Shown piece after piece: positions 1-10,936 of a DNA stretch of 64,000 bases (position 1 is the stretch's first letter; the number at the start of each line of letters is the position of its first letter). The position numbers and the translations under genes are program-made. Origin of the DNA: Eublepharis macularius (taxonomy: Eukaryota; Chordata; Lepidosauria; Squamata; Eublepharidae); contig NC_072794.1 in assembly GCF_028583425.1 (NCBI RefSeq), positions 24,673,232 to 24,737,231 on the forward strand, given 5' to 3'. The notes under the pieces were generated by a model. The model worked only from the letters and a program-made list of their open reading frames with translations. It was not told the origin of the DNA and made no database searches.

Positions 1-53
1 CTCCCCTTCAAACAGTGTGAAGCATTCCTGACGCATGTTATTTGTGTTAAATC

Positions 54-433
54 CAGGGGTCATTTCGTAGAAAAAGAGCTGGAGCAACTCATTAGCATAA
101 CTGATTTGCATATGCCACACCCCCTGACATCACCTATCCTAGTTGTTTTGGACCCAATCCTGGCCGTTCAGGACTGAAATTGGGCCCAAAATGGCAAAAA
201 GGGGCTGACAATGGCCGGAAAGGGGCCCCAAAAGGTCAGGATTGGGCCGCTGCTGAACAGGAGAGTGATCCACCACCCGTCAGAGGCCTAATCCAGGCCG
301 TTTTGGCCCCAATCCAGGACAAAACGGGCCCAAAATGTCCGAGAGTCAGGTGGGTGGGGCCACCTGACATGTGACCTCTTTGGGGAACTGCCAGAACTGT
401 GTTCCTGGGCGTTCCCCCTCAAAATGAGCCGTG
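54..433. mobile_element. hAT-like non-autonomous DNA transposon (CAGGG-type ends)
   Basis: The left end reads CAGGGGTCATTTCGTAG and the right end reads CCTCAAAATGAGCCGTG, so the termini are inverted copies of a CAGGGCTCATTT-type sequence. The 8 bases outside each end are gttaaatc (46-53) and gctaaatc (434-441), a 7/8 match, as expected for hAT target duplications. The interior repeats short 'tttgggcccaat'-like segments and has no transposase frame. Relatives lie at 50895-51370, 53710-53945 and 58835-58943. Confidence 0.7.
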
Positions 434-540
434 GCTAAATCTAATCAGAGATTCCCCTAATTAAGGATGTGAAACTTACTTCAAACTAGGTTTAGATGGA
501 TAGTTATGTACAGAAGAAGGGAGCACTGACTCTGGGAATC

Positions 541-600
541 TCATATCCTGAAAATCTTGTTAGTCTCTAAGGTGCCACTGACTGGACTCAAATCCTGTCA
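541..600 (+). repeat. Fragment of dispersed 'actaacacggctac' repeat
   Basis: This stretch matches the segment of the repeat at 1505-1613 that runs from 'ctgaaaatc' through 'ggtgccactg' to 'actcaaatcctg'. Only the 3' part is present. Nothing else is recognised between 434 and 803. Confidence 0.5.
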
Positions 601-803
601 TTTTGGTTCAAACTGTAATTCTCTTCCAGTTCCACATTCAAATAGGGAACCAAGTTGTGTTCTGTACAGGGGGGAAGAAAATAAGGTTTGGTTTAGAGTT
701 CTTGCTTTGTCTGTTCACACACACACGAAAGCAAAGACAAAGATGGCGAAACATTTTCTGAGTTCTTTCCTGAAAATGGATTTTAAATCTCGCTGGTTTA
801 GAG

Positions 804-915
804 CAGGGCTTCCCAACATGGCTCTGGTGGGTGCCATGGCACCCACCAGTACCTCCGAGCTTATCAGAAAGTGGGTGAAACCATTGTGAGGCGAAGCTTG
901 TTACTGGCTGCCATC
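804..915. mobile_element. hAT-like MITE fragment
   Basis: It begins CAGGGCTTCCCAACATGG, a common form of hAT terminus, and contains a short palindrome around 'gggtgccatggcaccc'. The right boundary is uncertain and no target duplication was found. Confidence 0.4.
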
Positions 916-1403
916 ACTGAAATGAAAGAATTTTCAAGAAGATCAGGAGGACAGGTAAGCCCGCAAGATTTCCTTAGTGTGTGGTTACAGAGAATGCACG
1001 TACAGTCTGTGATCAGTGTATACTTGATCTCTTTTATACACGTGTTTAGTAATTCTCATGTTACTTTCAAAGCATGTACAGCTGAACATGTGATTTAAAC
1101 AGCACATTTTGCCAAGTACTGGTTCCCTATAGACAGGGCTATTATGAATGGGGAACTGGGTATTTGTATATGACCAACTCTGCCCTCTGCTGGACAAGAA
1201 ATGTACCCAAACTTTAACATAGTGCACTCAGAACCTAAATTTAAGGGGATCTCAAGACAGTCTAGTCCAATATTTTTATCCATGAAGACTACAGTATTTT
1301 CCAAATGACCAGAAAGAGTTTTTTAAAAAAAACTTCTGATTTTTTCTTGGGCTTTTAGGATCAGCCTAATATGAAGACATCAGCAGGAATAAATTTTCAG
1401 TGA
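916..1403. other. No gene or repeat recognised
   Basis: The open frames on both strands are short, overlapping and lack recognisable domains. Nothing else is seen. Confidence 0.5.
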
Positions 1404-1613
1404 GATTTGAGTCTAGTGGCATGTTGGAGACCAACCAGATTTTCAGAGTATCAGCTTTCAAGAGTCAGAGACTCCCTTCTTCAGATATCCCTTCTTCACA
1501 TTCAGAAGGAAACTCTGACTCTCGAAAGCTGATACTCTGAAAATCTGGTTGGTCTCAAATGTGCCACTGGACTCAAATCCTGTTGTTCTATTGCAGACCA
1601 ACACGGCTACCAA
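1404..1613. repeat. Head-to-head (foldback) dispersed repeat
   Basis: Left arm 1404-1482 and right arm 1505-1579 are inverted copies around a short spacer. The right arm continues to a tail with 'gcagaccaacacggctacc'. Read on the minus strand, the left arm holds CTGAAGA, a 5-bp GAGTC/GACTC stem and GAAA, the order found in a hammerhead ribozyme core. The same family occurs at 3333-3534, 6115-6415, 28745-28917, 32890-33035 and 63815-64000. I suspect a Penelope-like origin, but the class is not established. Confidence 0.55.
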
Positions 1614-2596
1614 CCTAAGCTTTTCAGCGAATAGAAATAAGCACCAACTCTTTGGAATTCAACCCTATGGGGGAAAATAGTGACTGCGGAAGGGATGAGG
1701 CAAGGAAAATGATACTAAAATGAGCACCTTTCCATCCAGATGGCTTGCTAATGCACTTTGGACTGCATTCTTTCCAGAAAGATTATGCCAATCCAGGTTT
1801 CAGAAAGAATGCGCTGAGGACAGCATGTATGCTAGGATCTGGCTGCATGGCTGCTATTTTATGCACATGATAGGGAGAAGCGTGGCAGTCACCAAACTGT
1901 ACCTTCTTTAACATGTTTCTGTAAAAAACACCCCATGAGATCTCCTCATTGGGGTCCCTTCCACAGATATGGAGCTTTAATGGTGGATAGTTGAGAGAGG
2001 AACAGATTCATCTAAATTCCTCACCAGTCCAGCAGTTTCTAAAAGGGATAGCTGCAACTTCAAGAAACACATGGGAATATACTCGGAAAGAGTTATTTTC
2101 CTGGCAAGTTCCCTTTGCATAAAATTTAGTTCCTGAAGCTTTCTCATTGTTTCATTGTCAGGACAGGGGCATAGCCTCATGCGCTATGCCCCTGCCTGTT
2201 GGGCTGCTGTCAAAGGCTCAGGAACTGGGCCAAAAAAAAAATGCCTGCAAACCAAAGTGGAGAAACTGGAATTTAAATTTTATAGATCGGGGCACCACTT
2301 CAAAGCGTACTGAACTAATGAGTTTTATCTTCCAAGGCACTGTGGCTTCCATAGACAGAGTGCCCTGAAGTTACCTCTGGCCTTGTATATCAGCGCTAAC
2401 TCTGCAATATTGCCTTTCAACTTTGCAATTTCCCTGACCAAGTAACTGGGGTATAAAGGTCCAAGAGCAGGGTGAAATTTTAGCTCATAAGGTGACAACT
2501 CAATAGAATGCCTGACTGCAAGCAGGGCAGAGAAATGCACCCATGAAAAGAAGAGAGAACGACACTGAAACTCTCTCACACAGCCCCCTTGTAAGT
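1614..2596. other. No gene or repeat recognised
   Basis: Only short open frames without domains. No repeat family was recognised by eye. Confidence 0.45.
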
Positions 2597-2852
2597 AAGT
2601 AAGTCTGAGTGGGACCACAAGTGACGCCTGACACAGGTTGGACACTTGTCAGCTTCCCTCAAGTTTTGATGGGAAATGTAGGCAGCTTGGCGGAATGTTG
2701 GACAAGTGACAGTTGAAAAGTCCATTGGACAGCAGTCAGAGAGTCAAGCTGCAAGACCAGGATGCCTACATTTCCCATCAAAACTTGAGGGAAGCTGACT
2801 AGTGTCCAACCTGTGTCAGGCGTCACTTGTGGTCCCGCTCATAGACTTACTT
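2597..2852. mobile_element. Palindromic MITE, variant of the 'cacttgtcagcttccctcaag' family
   Basis: The outer arms aagtaagtct (2597-2606) and agacttactt (2843-2852) are inverted copies. Inside them the body folds back, with 'cacttgtcagcttccc' on one side and its complement on the other. The core matches the copies at 8372-8579, 10936-11113, 24393-24597 and 48812-48932, but the terminal 25-30 bases differ, so this is a distinct subfamily. Confidence 0.65.
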
Positions 2853-2929
2853 TCAAGATAGGTCTGGCATAATGTGGAATGAGCCAGGTGCAAAAAGATA
2901 CTTGCAAGGCTGTAGGTTTTAGAACCTAG

Positions 2930-3125
2930 GGTGGGGTGGTAGCTCAGTGGTAGAGAATCTGCCTTGCATGTAGAAGGACCTGAGTTCAATCCCCAGCATC
3001 TCCATTTAGAAAAAAGACCAGGTCGTAGGTGATGTGGTATTCTTGCACCTGACACCCTGGACAGCTGCTGCTAGCCAGAGTAGATGATCAACTAGTGATC
3101 CGACTCAGTATGAAGTAGCTTTATA
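2930..3125 (+). mobile_element. tRNA-derived SINE
   Basis: A box A-like TAGCTCAGTGG lies near 2940-2950 and a box B-like GAGTTCAATCC at 2982-2992, spaced as in a tRNA gene. A body with 'gaccaggtcgtaggtgatgtg' and 'ctgctgctagcc' follows. It is transcribed by RNA polymerase III when active. There is no convincing acceptor stem, so it is a SINE and not a tRNA gene. A degraded second copy lies at 4725-4875. Confidence 0.8.
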
Positions 3126-3332
3126 AGCTACTTCCATTGCTTCTGACTGCTAGCCCATCACCCCTTCAAAGGGCAGAATAGCAGGTTGCTACAGAAGATG
3201 ATCCCAAGTGGGGAGCTTGGAAAACCGGGGTATCTTCTGCAACTTCAACAATTAGAATGCATTTATGGGGCAATGAGCCCCATATGCTCTTGTGAAATCC
3301 TCTGCAGGTTAGAAGAATACACAATAAGGCAG

Positions 3333-3534
3333 AGGAGTTAGCCGTGTTAGTCTGTAGTAGCAAAATAGAAGAGTCCACTAGCACCTTTAAGACTAACAAA
3401 CTTTACTGTAGCATAAACTTTCGAGAGCTACAGCTGTCTTCGTCAGATGCATCTGACGAAGAGAGCTGTGGTTCTCTAAAGCTTATGCTACAGTAAAATT
3501 GGTTTGTCTTAAAGGTGCTACTAGACTCTTTTCT
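3333..3534. mobile_element. Foldback dispersed repeat with 12-bp target duplication
   Basis: Two copies of one repeat meet head to head near 3447-3450. The unit is flanked by a 12-bp direct duplication, acaataaggcag, at 3321-3332 and 3535-3546, which suggests retrotransposition. The left copy, on the minus strand, retains CTGACGA (3440-3446), a stem, GAAA (3419-3422) and a terminal TA (3409-3410), in hammerhead-core order. In the right copy GAAA has become TAAA (3477-3480). Confidence 0.65.
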
Positions 3535-3546
3535 ACAATAAGGCAG

Positions 3547-4724
3547 GAGAGTATATTTTGTTTAATGAAGGCAATGCAAAGGCTTTCCTTGCACCTAAGT
3601 CTGATTGGCTATTTGACACTGTGAGGCCGTGATTCATGAGGGCTACAAGATCCCCAAGCAAATTGGGATCCTGTAGTCAGAAGAAATAGCAATGTTTTTA
3701 AAAGAGAAAGGACGAAGAGGGATAGGAAACAGATATGGAAAGGTAGTCAGGGGAACATTTTGAAAATGTTTACCCCTGAAAATTCAGCATAGCAATGGAG
3801 TTATCAAAGGTAACTGTTTGCTTCTCTTGATATGTCACTTCAAATGCAATGTACTTTTTGCTTAGGAGGACGTCATATGTACGCTAATGTGCGAACCAGT
3901 CCTGGAAAGGATAATGCAAAGTAATGCTACATTCAAGGTTGCCGTGAGATAAAGTGAACAGAAATTGCTTGCAAATTGTTAATGGGGAAAGCCCCATGTG
4001 ATTAAATCGCAGTTTTCTCGGAATCTAGAACTGGAAGCGATCCCAGCTCTATAAACCAGGAGCTTTAAGAAAGGGAGGGGGAAACAAGTCTCTTTGGTAC
4101 AGTTCTAATCTGGTCCCTCCATATTTTATCTATGTCGGTCTCACAGCTCAGGCCCTATTTCCCCCTTTGTACTTTTGGGGTATTTTTTTAAAAAATCTGT
4201 CTTCCAGCTGTTCTCTTCTCCTAGTGACTGAGGTGCCTACCGATTTCTGTAACTGAGCCAAGGTCAGATCATGTACTGAGGGCTTAATCAGATGCGATGC
4301 CCTGGATTTTCCTGCCTTGAGCAACTTTGCCTCCGTCTCCCTTATTTTTAGATCGTACATTTCCATCTTGCTGTTCAGTGTAAGTTCAGAACACATCAGT
4401 TAGCCTCCTCTCCTCACTTAGCATTTTTGAAGTTTTCTTTTCAGCTTCCTTTTCAGAGGGTAACTATCCACTTTACCAGTTGTTTTAAGAATTATCTTGG
4501 AGGCTGGATCTGCAAAAGATTTTGAAAAAAAAAAGGTTGCCAAGCCCCAGCTGGTCTTTTAAAAGTTACACAGAAGGGAGAAATCTACCAGCTGCGGCTT
4601 CTCCCCTCACTGTAGCATACTGTGATAGGGAAATCTATTCCTGGTAGAATTTTATTTACATCTTAAAGGTGCAGAAGCCATTTCAGAATCTCAACATAGC
4701 TATACGTTTACCAAACAGATAAGA
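3547..4724. other. No gene or repeat recognised
   Basis: An 82-codon minus-strand frame at 4148-4396 is lysine- and glutamate-rich but matches nothing I recognise and has no exon signals I would trust. Confidence 0.45.
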
Positions 4725-4875
4725 ACCAATGCTTCAGTGTTATAGCACCTGCATTGCATGAAGAAGCTCCCAGGTCCAATCTTTTGCATCTCCAGGTAAC
4801 AGGCAATGTGAAAGACCTCTGCCTGAAACACTGGAGAGCAAGTGCGAGTTAGAGTAGACCATGGCTCAACAAATC
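4725..4875 (+). mobile_element. tRNA-derived SINE, degraded
   Basis: It has the same layout as the SINE at 2930-3125: 'gcattgcatgaagaagctcc', then 'catctccaggtaacaggcaa', then 'gaaagacctctgcctgaaac'. The box A region is poorly preserved. Confidence 0.55.
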
Positions 4876-6114
4876 CTAGGTGCCAGGTCAGAGCAGGTTC
4901 CAGGTTTCTGTGAGCCTTGGGTAACAGAGTATAAACAAGGCCTCTTTTCTCTTCGGTACCGCTCATTTCTCCACTAACCACAACCCTTTCATTTGCCCTT
5001 TCCCTTTATTCTTTAATCACTCCATTTTCCATTTCAGTTTGCTTACTCTGGTAAAGAGAAATCATACAAATGTTTGCTTTCCTTGTTACCATTTATCACC
5101 AAATCCAGAGAGAGAGAGAAATATGCTTTCCATGATTTTATTTGGGGTGCTGTTCAATAAAATTGGCATAATTTCTGTAAAAGCAATACAAATATTGTTT
5201 TGGAAGAGCCTTGGACTTAAGGTGAGCAGAAAAGTTTCTCCGCTCTCCTCATCGGAAGTGAGGAGTCCAAACCTAGAATGCAGAAGCAGCTGAACAATCC
5301 TGACATACTGAAGATTTTCATTTTGGAGCCATCCGGTAGAAAGAAGGGAAATTAATTTTATCTGTCAACACTGGATCAAAGGAGCCAGGACTTAACTAAT
5401 ACAGGGGGAGGAATCTTGATTTTTAATCCTGAGAAATGATTTTTAATCCTGAGAAATGACTTAGTTTTCAAAGCAACAGATGCATCTTTGACACAAATTT
5501 AATCCTGCAACAAAAACGTTTAGTTGTTGGTTTATACTTATGTACTGTTTATAAAATTGATTTGTATTATCTTTTTAAAAAACTGCTTGCTGAGGGCCCT
5601 GCTTGGATACAAAAACGGCCGAGTGTGTGTGTTTCTCCCCCTGCATATACCCATGATAATCAAGAAGACGTGTACCATTAGAAAGATTCTCTAATACATC
5701 ATCTAGTTGTGGCAAATGCAGCAAAGAAATTGACAGCATCACTAATGGGTTTGAAACAGAGCTTTCGGGGTCAGTTGTGGCAAATGCTGTAAGGCCACTT
5801 CCCAGACTTTTGTTACGTCAGAAAAAAATTAATAAATGTGATGTTATATTCTGAAAAAGTGGTTTACCTGGACAGAGTTGTCTACATCATGCATCAACAA
5901 GAAGAGAGCAAGGTACAAAAAACTCCTGAAGATTTTTTTCTAGAACAATTGCTTGCACTCCTTTGGTAGCACCGTTATCATAGCATTGACCACAACTATT
6001 AGACACCAACAATCCACACTTTGATGTCACCCTGCTCACAACAATGCTTGCAAGACCCTTTCTTGTGACATGCAGAAATTCAAAAAAATTCTCCTTGATG
6101 TCCACTGATTTGTA
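4876..6114. other. Gene-free stretch with a 20-bp tandem duplication
   Basis: Positions 5419-5438 and 5439-5458 are two perfect copies of a 20-base unit starting gatttttaatcc, a simple slippage-type duplication. No gene is recognised in the remainder. Confidence 0.5.
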
Positions 6115-6415
6115 TCTGACGAAGGGAGCTTTGACTCTCAAAAGCTCACACCCTGGAAATCTAGTTGGTCTATTAGGTGCAACTCAGGGCTTTTTTTCAG
6201 CAGGAACACGGTGGAACGGAGTTCCGGCACCTCTTGAAAACACTCAGCAATAGTGCATGAAAATAATATGATTTCAAAGAATCTCGTGTGTTTCTTCCTC
6301 ATTTCCCTCTTGAGAGTTCCGCCACCTCTTTTCCAAGAAAAAACAACAACCCTGGTGCTACTTGACTCAAACCTTGCTCTTCTACAACAGACTAACACAG
6401 CAACCCACCTGAAAC
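6115..6415 (+). repeat. Dispersed foldback-family repeat interrupted by a hAT-like MITE
   Basis: The left part (6115-6184) begins with CTGACGA followed by a decayed stem and 'aaaagctc'. The right part (6355-6415) continues with 'gtgctacttgactcaaacc' and ends 'cagactaacacagcaacc'. Together they restore the order of the uninterrupted family, with the MITE at 6185-6354 inserted between. Confidence 0.6.
6185..6354. mobile_element. hAT-like MITE (CAGGGCTTTTTTTC family)
   Basis: The 170-bp insert begins CAGGGCTTTTTTTCAG and ends CCCTG. The flanks gtgcaact (6177-6184) and gtgctact (6355-6362) match at 7 of 8 positions, and the host repeat normally carries only one copy of this segment. It is non-coding. 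A second, truncated copy lies at 22095-22258. Confidence 0.75.
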
Positions 6416-6718
6416 TATCTTAATGTGAGAAAAGACACAATTATTTCACAGCAGGGGTGGGCCTTGGCCCCTGTCCCACCCCGGCGCCCACAGCTGATGC
6501 CAGCACTGTGCCAGGTCACCACAGCACCTAGACATTTCACTGTGCTGCCTAGCATTTCCAGCAATTATTTCATTGTCGTGTCTCTCAATGATCCATAGAG
6601 GAAATGCCAAGGTTAATCCTCATTTCACGCAAGGATGTGTTTTATTGATGACATAGAAATGTATGCGCACAACGTGCATGTCATAGCTTGTTTATATCTT
6701 AATTTTATACCATTCAGC

Positions 6719-6945
6719 GGTGGTAAGTCCTGACCTGCATGGCCCAGATGAGCCTGATCTGATCTCAGAAGCTAAGCAGGGTCAGCCTTCATCAGTAATC
6801 GGATGGGAGATCTCCAACAAAGACGAGGGTTGCCAAGGCAGGCAATGGCAAACCACCTCTGTTAGTCTCTTGCCAGGAAAATCCCACCAGAGGTCACCAT
6901 AAATCAACTCTGACTTGAGGGCACTCTCGGTAGATGACTTCATTT
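6719..6945 (+). mobile_element. 5S-rRNA-derived SINE
   Basis: The head contains 'ctgatctcagaagctaagca', 'gggtcagcc' and 'cggatgggaga' (about 6757-6811), the internal promoter region of 5S rRNA. A tail follows with 'aggcaatggcaaaccacc'. This is SINE3-type architecture. The 5' part of 5S rRNA is diverged, so it is not a functional 5S gene. A minus-strand copy lies at 38205-38440. Confidence 0.8.
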
Positions 6946-8371
6946 TTTAAGCATTTGCATACGATACTGGCTCCAAGATTCAGTTAAATGAAGCTTTAGA
7001 GTGGGAGGTTAGCTTTTGGGGGGGGGGAGGCTATACAATGAGGGTTGCTCTATATTATTTATAGACCCTTCTGTCATAGCTTTAATAAAATAATGAGAAA
7101 CTGAACAGCTTAGATTAGGGTATCCAACAGCTGAATTTACCAAGCTTAACTGTATCGATCAGATGTGAGCCAATAATCAGATCTGTTCATATTGGCACCA
7201 AACTACTTGAATGCTGTTGGACAAGTATGCATTTTAAATTTTTTTTTGCAAAACTGTGCATGTGTGCACCAATCAGCAGCCATTAACATTGCTACGGGCT
7301 ACTTAGATGAACGTGAAACTGTATGATGTTTTAGAAAAACAGCATTTATTTATGACTAATTTTTTAAAAATTGGCTGCCGAGAAGAGTTGTGGCAAAGCA
7401 AGCGGGGAATAGAACTCCAGCAGGCTGTGCGACAACATACATGGGCAAAAAGCTGATTGTGCTGTATTCTTAGCAAGGAACAGTTGAAGCAACCCGCTGA
7501 ACAGACACAAATAGGTTAATGAACAGCCCATCAAAAAAACCCACCCCAGCTCTCTTCTCATCATGACTGGTGAACAGGAACTGCCCGTGTTTGAGCATCC
7601 CTAATGGAGATAAATATTCACCTGTTTGTGGCTGTATACTAAGCTGTTGAAAGCATAGCTATAATGGTTGGGTGAAAAACTGCCAACGTTTTCTTTCATT
7701 GTCTGTCTCCACCCCTACCCTCCAAAGCTTCTTCAAGCCTAGACAGGAAGGAAATGACTCTGTCCTGGGATTGTCCTCCAGTGAACTTCATACCACCATT
7801 TGATACCAGGTTGGAATGGTGGACACCTGCCAAATGAGTTCTTTGTCTCCTTCCCTCCCCACCAGCTCTTTCTTGAAGCATCTGGTGTGCCCTGGGTTGC
7901 CTAACTTTTTCCCTCTGATATTTACAGGAACAGTGAGGGGGGGCATGCTTGTGTAATGCTGTCTTTGGGTGGATAGCAGTCCAAAATATACACACATAGC
8001 AAGTCACAGCAATGTTTTCTTCCCTTCCTGTCAAGGTTACTTGGAAGTTTCAAGGCCTCTTTCAGCAGACTGTTCTAAGATGCTTTCCAATGGACTGTCA
8101 TTCAATAGATCTGGAAAATTTGCTTTATTCTGTGTTTTATAATCTTTCTTCAGACTTCTTGGTAGCAACCAGTGGCTAAGTATCTTGGCCAGTGATACTC
8201 ATGTGGCTCTTTGTCATGCCACCTGTGCCTCTTCTGAACATTGGGGAACAATGTAAAACCTGCCTTGTTTTAGAAAAATGGGCAATCCCCTTGTTGACTG
8301 ATGTTTGTGGTTGACAGGTGATTCCCACCTTCAAACAGTCACCACCAGAACAGGTAAGCTGTGAACCTCTT
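6946..8371. other. No gene or repeat recognised
   Basis: Only short domain-free open frames. A G-run occurs near 7019-7028. Confidence 0.45.
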
Positions 8372-8579
8372 TGAGAGCCAAGCTACAAGTGACGCCTTAC
8401 ACAGGTTGGACACTTGTCAGCTTCCCTCAAGTTTTGATGGGAAATGTGGGCGTCCTGGTTTTACAGCTTGGCTCTCCATTACAGCTGCAAGACCAGGAGG
8501 CCTACATTTCCCATCAAAACTTGAGGGAAGCTGACAAGTGTCCAACCTGTGTCAGGTGTCACTTGTAGCTTGGCTCTCA
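8372..8579. mobile_element. Palindromic (foldback) MITE, full copy
   Basis: The left end TGAGAGCCAAGCTACAAGTG and right end CACTTGTAGCTTGGCTCTCA are inverted copies, and almost all of the 208 bp folds on itself around a centre near 8475. No convincing target duplication is visible, so the superfamily is open. Related copies lie at 10936-11113, 24393-24597 and 48812-48932, with an end fragment at 13378-13417. Confidence 0.75.
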
Positions 8580-9931
8580 GGTGCACATTTTGGGTGTTTA
8601 AAAACTAGTAAACTATTTGATGTGGCACATGTAACATGTGAAGGGTATTTTTACACAGGTTAGAATACAACAGGCTCCAAGCATTTTCCTCAAGCCTCCA
8701 TTTCCAACATCCAACATATTCCCCCCATCCTGTCCCCCCCATCCTCACAAGTACCTCTGGATTTCTACCCTTCATAAAATCTGGAGATTTCAATGGGCCA
8801 TTCAAAGAATCTGGCACAAAAACGGGCAGATGGCATTTTTTCAATTATCTTATCTATGAGAAAGAATATATTCCATGAAAAAGAACTTTCTGGAATTGCA
8901 CAAAGTCTTCAGACAGACAGACTTGAGGTCTAACTAACGTTGAGACAGCATAGAAACGAAGAACCTAACTTTCTGTTCTGCCTGCGTAAAATTTCTATAC
9001 AGCTTGACATCTTTCATACTGGGTCCTGGGATGCCTGGAAGAAAGATGAGTATTTAACTAATTTAAATAAATAGGTACCAACAGACATTGGTCCTGTAAC
9101 AGAAACTCTCACTATATCTAATAGTACAATGGCTGGCTCATGTGTGGATGATGAAATCACAAAACAGGGCCTGCCACAGACAAGGTAGTGGTCTAGGTGT
9201 AGTCAGAAAAAATATATATAACATTGTAAAATAACCAAAAGGAAAAGGAAAGAAACCACATTTTGTTTTTTATTATAAAAGCTGGAAACTATCTGACCAC
9301 AGGACATTAGCTTGTCAAAAGCTATTCAGTCACTGAGGTGAATCTTAACCCTAGTCTAAACCAACAATTTTTCTTACTGGACTTCTCTGGATCTAACATA
9401 TTTAACCCTGCTTTTAATCTAAGCTGTGTGTATCGCAGCCATTATTCTGCCTTGGCAAAGAAAACCAACAACTAGAATAGAGACCTTCCAGTTCTTATAA
9501 ATCTGGAGAAAAATAACTCTTCTTTCAACTCAAAAACATCTACAATGTCTTGACACCACCATTATTTGAAAAGACAAACAAAGCTTCTGCGTGTAAGTTG
9601 TGGTTTCCCAAAAGATGGACTTTGGCCAACAGTATAACATCATTGAACAGAGTCATAACAACCACAAGAAACGGTCAAGAGCTAGGCCACAGCCCCAAGC
9701 TGAAGGAACCTTCACAGAATTAAGCCGTGTGTCACACAATCCAAACCCATTCCTCGTCTAGTGACCCTGTCCTTCTCTTCATGGAAACAATTTCCAAAAA
9801 CAGCTGCTACCGCCTCTGGACAGGAAATCTTGCTTACTTGAAAACAAAGTAAACAGCAAAAAGCCCAGATGATTAAGAAGGAACAGTGTGTGAAAGATAA
9901 TACCAGAATCTGTCCATTTCACTGACCAGGG
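8580..9931. other. No gene or repeat recognised
   Basis: AT-rich, gene-free DNA. The short open frames near 8605-8859 and 9779-9988 have no domains. Confidence 0.45.
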
Positions 9932-10479
9932 CAAATACCACCAGATTCTGATGAGCTGAGAGCTCCCTCCACTGAGTTTGCTGGACATGTCGGCAAAACA
10001 GAACCATTTAGAGCAGGAGTCGGCAATCTTTTGGGCCAGAGCGCTAAAAACCTATGAAGATATTGGTGAGCTGGGGGGAAAAGTGTGTGTGTGTGGGGGG
10101 GGAAAGGCTATTTTAGTTTGTCAGACAACATGTGCCTCAACATCTCATTTCTCACCTATATGGTAGCTACATGGCTCTGGGAGGCAGTGCCAGACAGAAA
10201 CTGTTCTCCTCTACCATCAGCCTGGGGAATACTGCCAGTGCTCCAGGATTGCTGAGGCAGAGAACTGTGCACCAAGCAAAATGGTCTGGCATGCTGCTGT
10301 TCAGCACATAGGCTAGGGGGTTGCTTACCCGAGCTTTAGAGCATCTCTACCTCACTAAGACCCATTTCACACAAATGCAAATATGCACGCATACACAGTA
10401 TGGTGCATGTCTCCAGGTATCCTGCTGTAAAATGGTGTGTGTGTGTGGGGGGGGGGGGAGCCATTGGACAATGCTTCCT
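9932..10479 (+). repeat. Left arm of large inverted duplication
   Basis: The sequence from caaatacca (9932) to gcttcct (10479) recurs in reverse complement at 12828-13375. By eye I find one clear substitution (gcgctaaaa versus gcactaaaa) plus differences in G- and GT-runs. Both arms contain the same hAT-like insertion, so the duplication happened after that insertion. Confidence 0.85.
10016..10335. mobile_element. hAT-like element with perfect 8-bp target duplication
   Basis: The 320-bp insert begins GGAGTCGGCAATCTTTT and ends 'ggggttgcttacccgagct', roughly inverted termini. It is flanked by ttagagca at 10008-10015 and 10336-10343. No transposase frame is present. The mirror copy in the other arm is 12971-13291. 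Confidence 0.7.
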
Positions 10480-10806
10480 GGTCTTGCAGCTGTCAGACTG
10501 CACAGGGAAGCCATTGAAATTCACAAGCATAAGCAAAACTTCAACAGGAAAGAAGAAACCTTAAGAATGAACAGAGCATGGTTTCCAGTTCTGAAAAACA
10601 CCAGGCTAACAAAACATTCTATCCCCGACAATAGCCCTGCAGAGAAGATTAGCACATCAAGTACCAATCCATATGCAAAAGAACCTCCTCAGGATACAGT
10701 GAAGCCTCCCGCCATTAGCATTCCACACCCTGGGAAACTCTTACAGGATGACTCAGCTCAACCCCACCCCTCCTGAGTAGATACAAATGACCTACATCTT
10801 TTCCAC

Positions 10807-10936
10807 ATGTGACACTGAGAGATCTCTGTCTTTTGGTGCTACACCTCTGAAGATGCCAGCCACAGCTGCTGGCGAAACGTCAGGAACTACAATGCCAAGA
10901 CCACGGCAATACAGCCCGGAAAACCCACAACAACCA
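10807..10936 (+). repeat. Dispersed repeat with hammerhead-like core
   Basis: The segment runs from 'gtgacactgagagatctctg' to 'cccggaaaacccacaacaac'. It contains CTGAAGA (10847-10853), a 6-bp GCCAGC/GCTGGC stem (10855-10860 and 10868-10873) and GAAA (10874-10877). I recognise it as a repeat seen in squamate genomes, probably the end of a Penelope-like or related retroelement, but cannot confirm the class. Confidence 0.55.

Noticed and set aside
2930-3005. tRNA gene
   Set aside because: Box A and box B are present, but there is no acceptor-stem pairing and a SINE body follows directly.
6745-6815. 5S rRNA gene
   Set aside because: Only the internal promoter region resembles 5S rRNA. The 5' part is diverged and a SINE tail follows.
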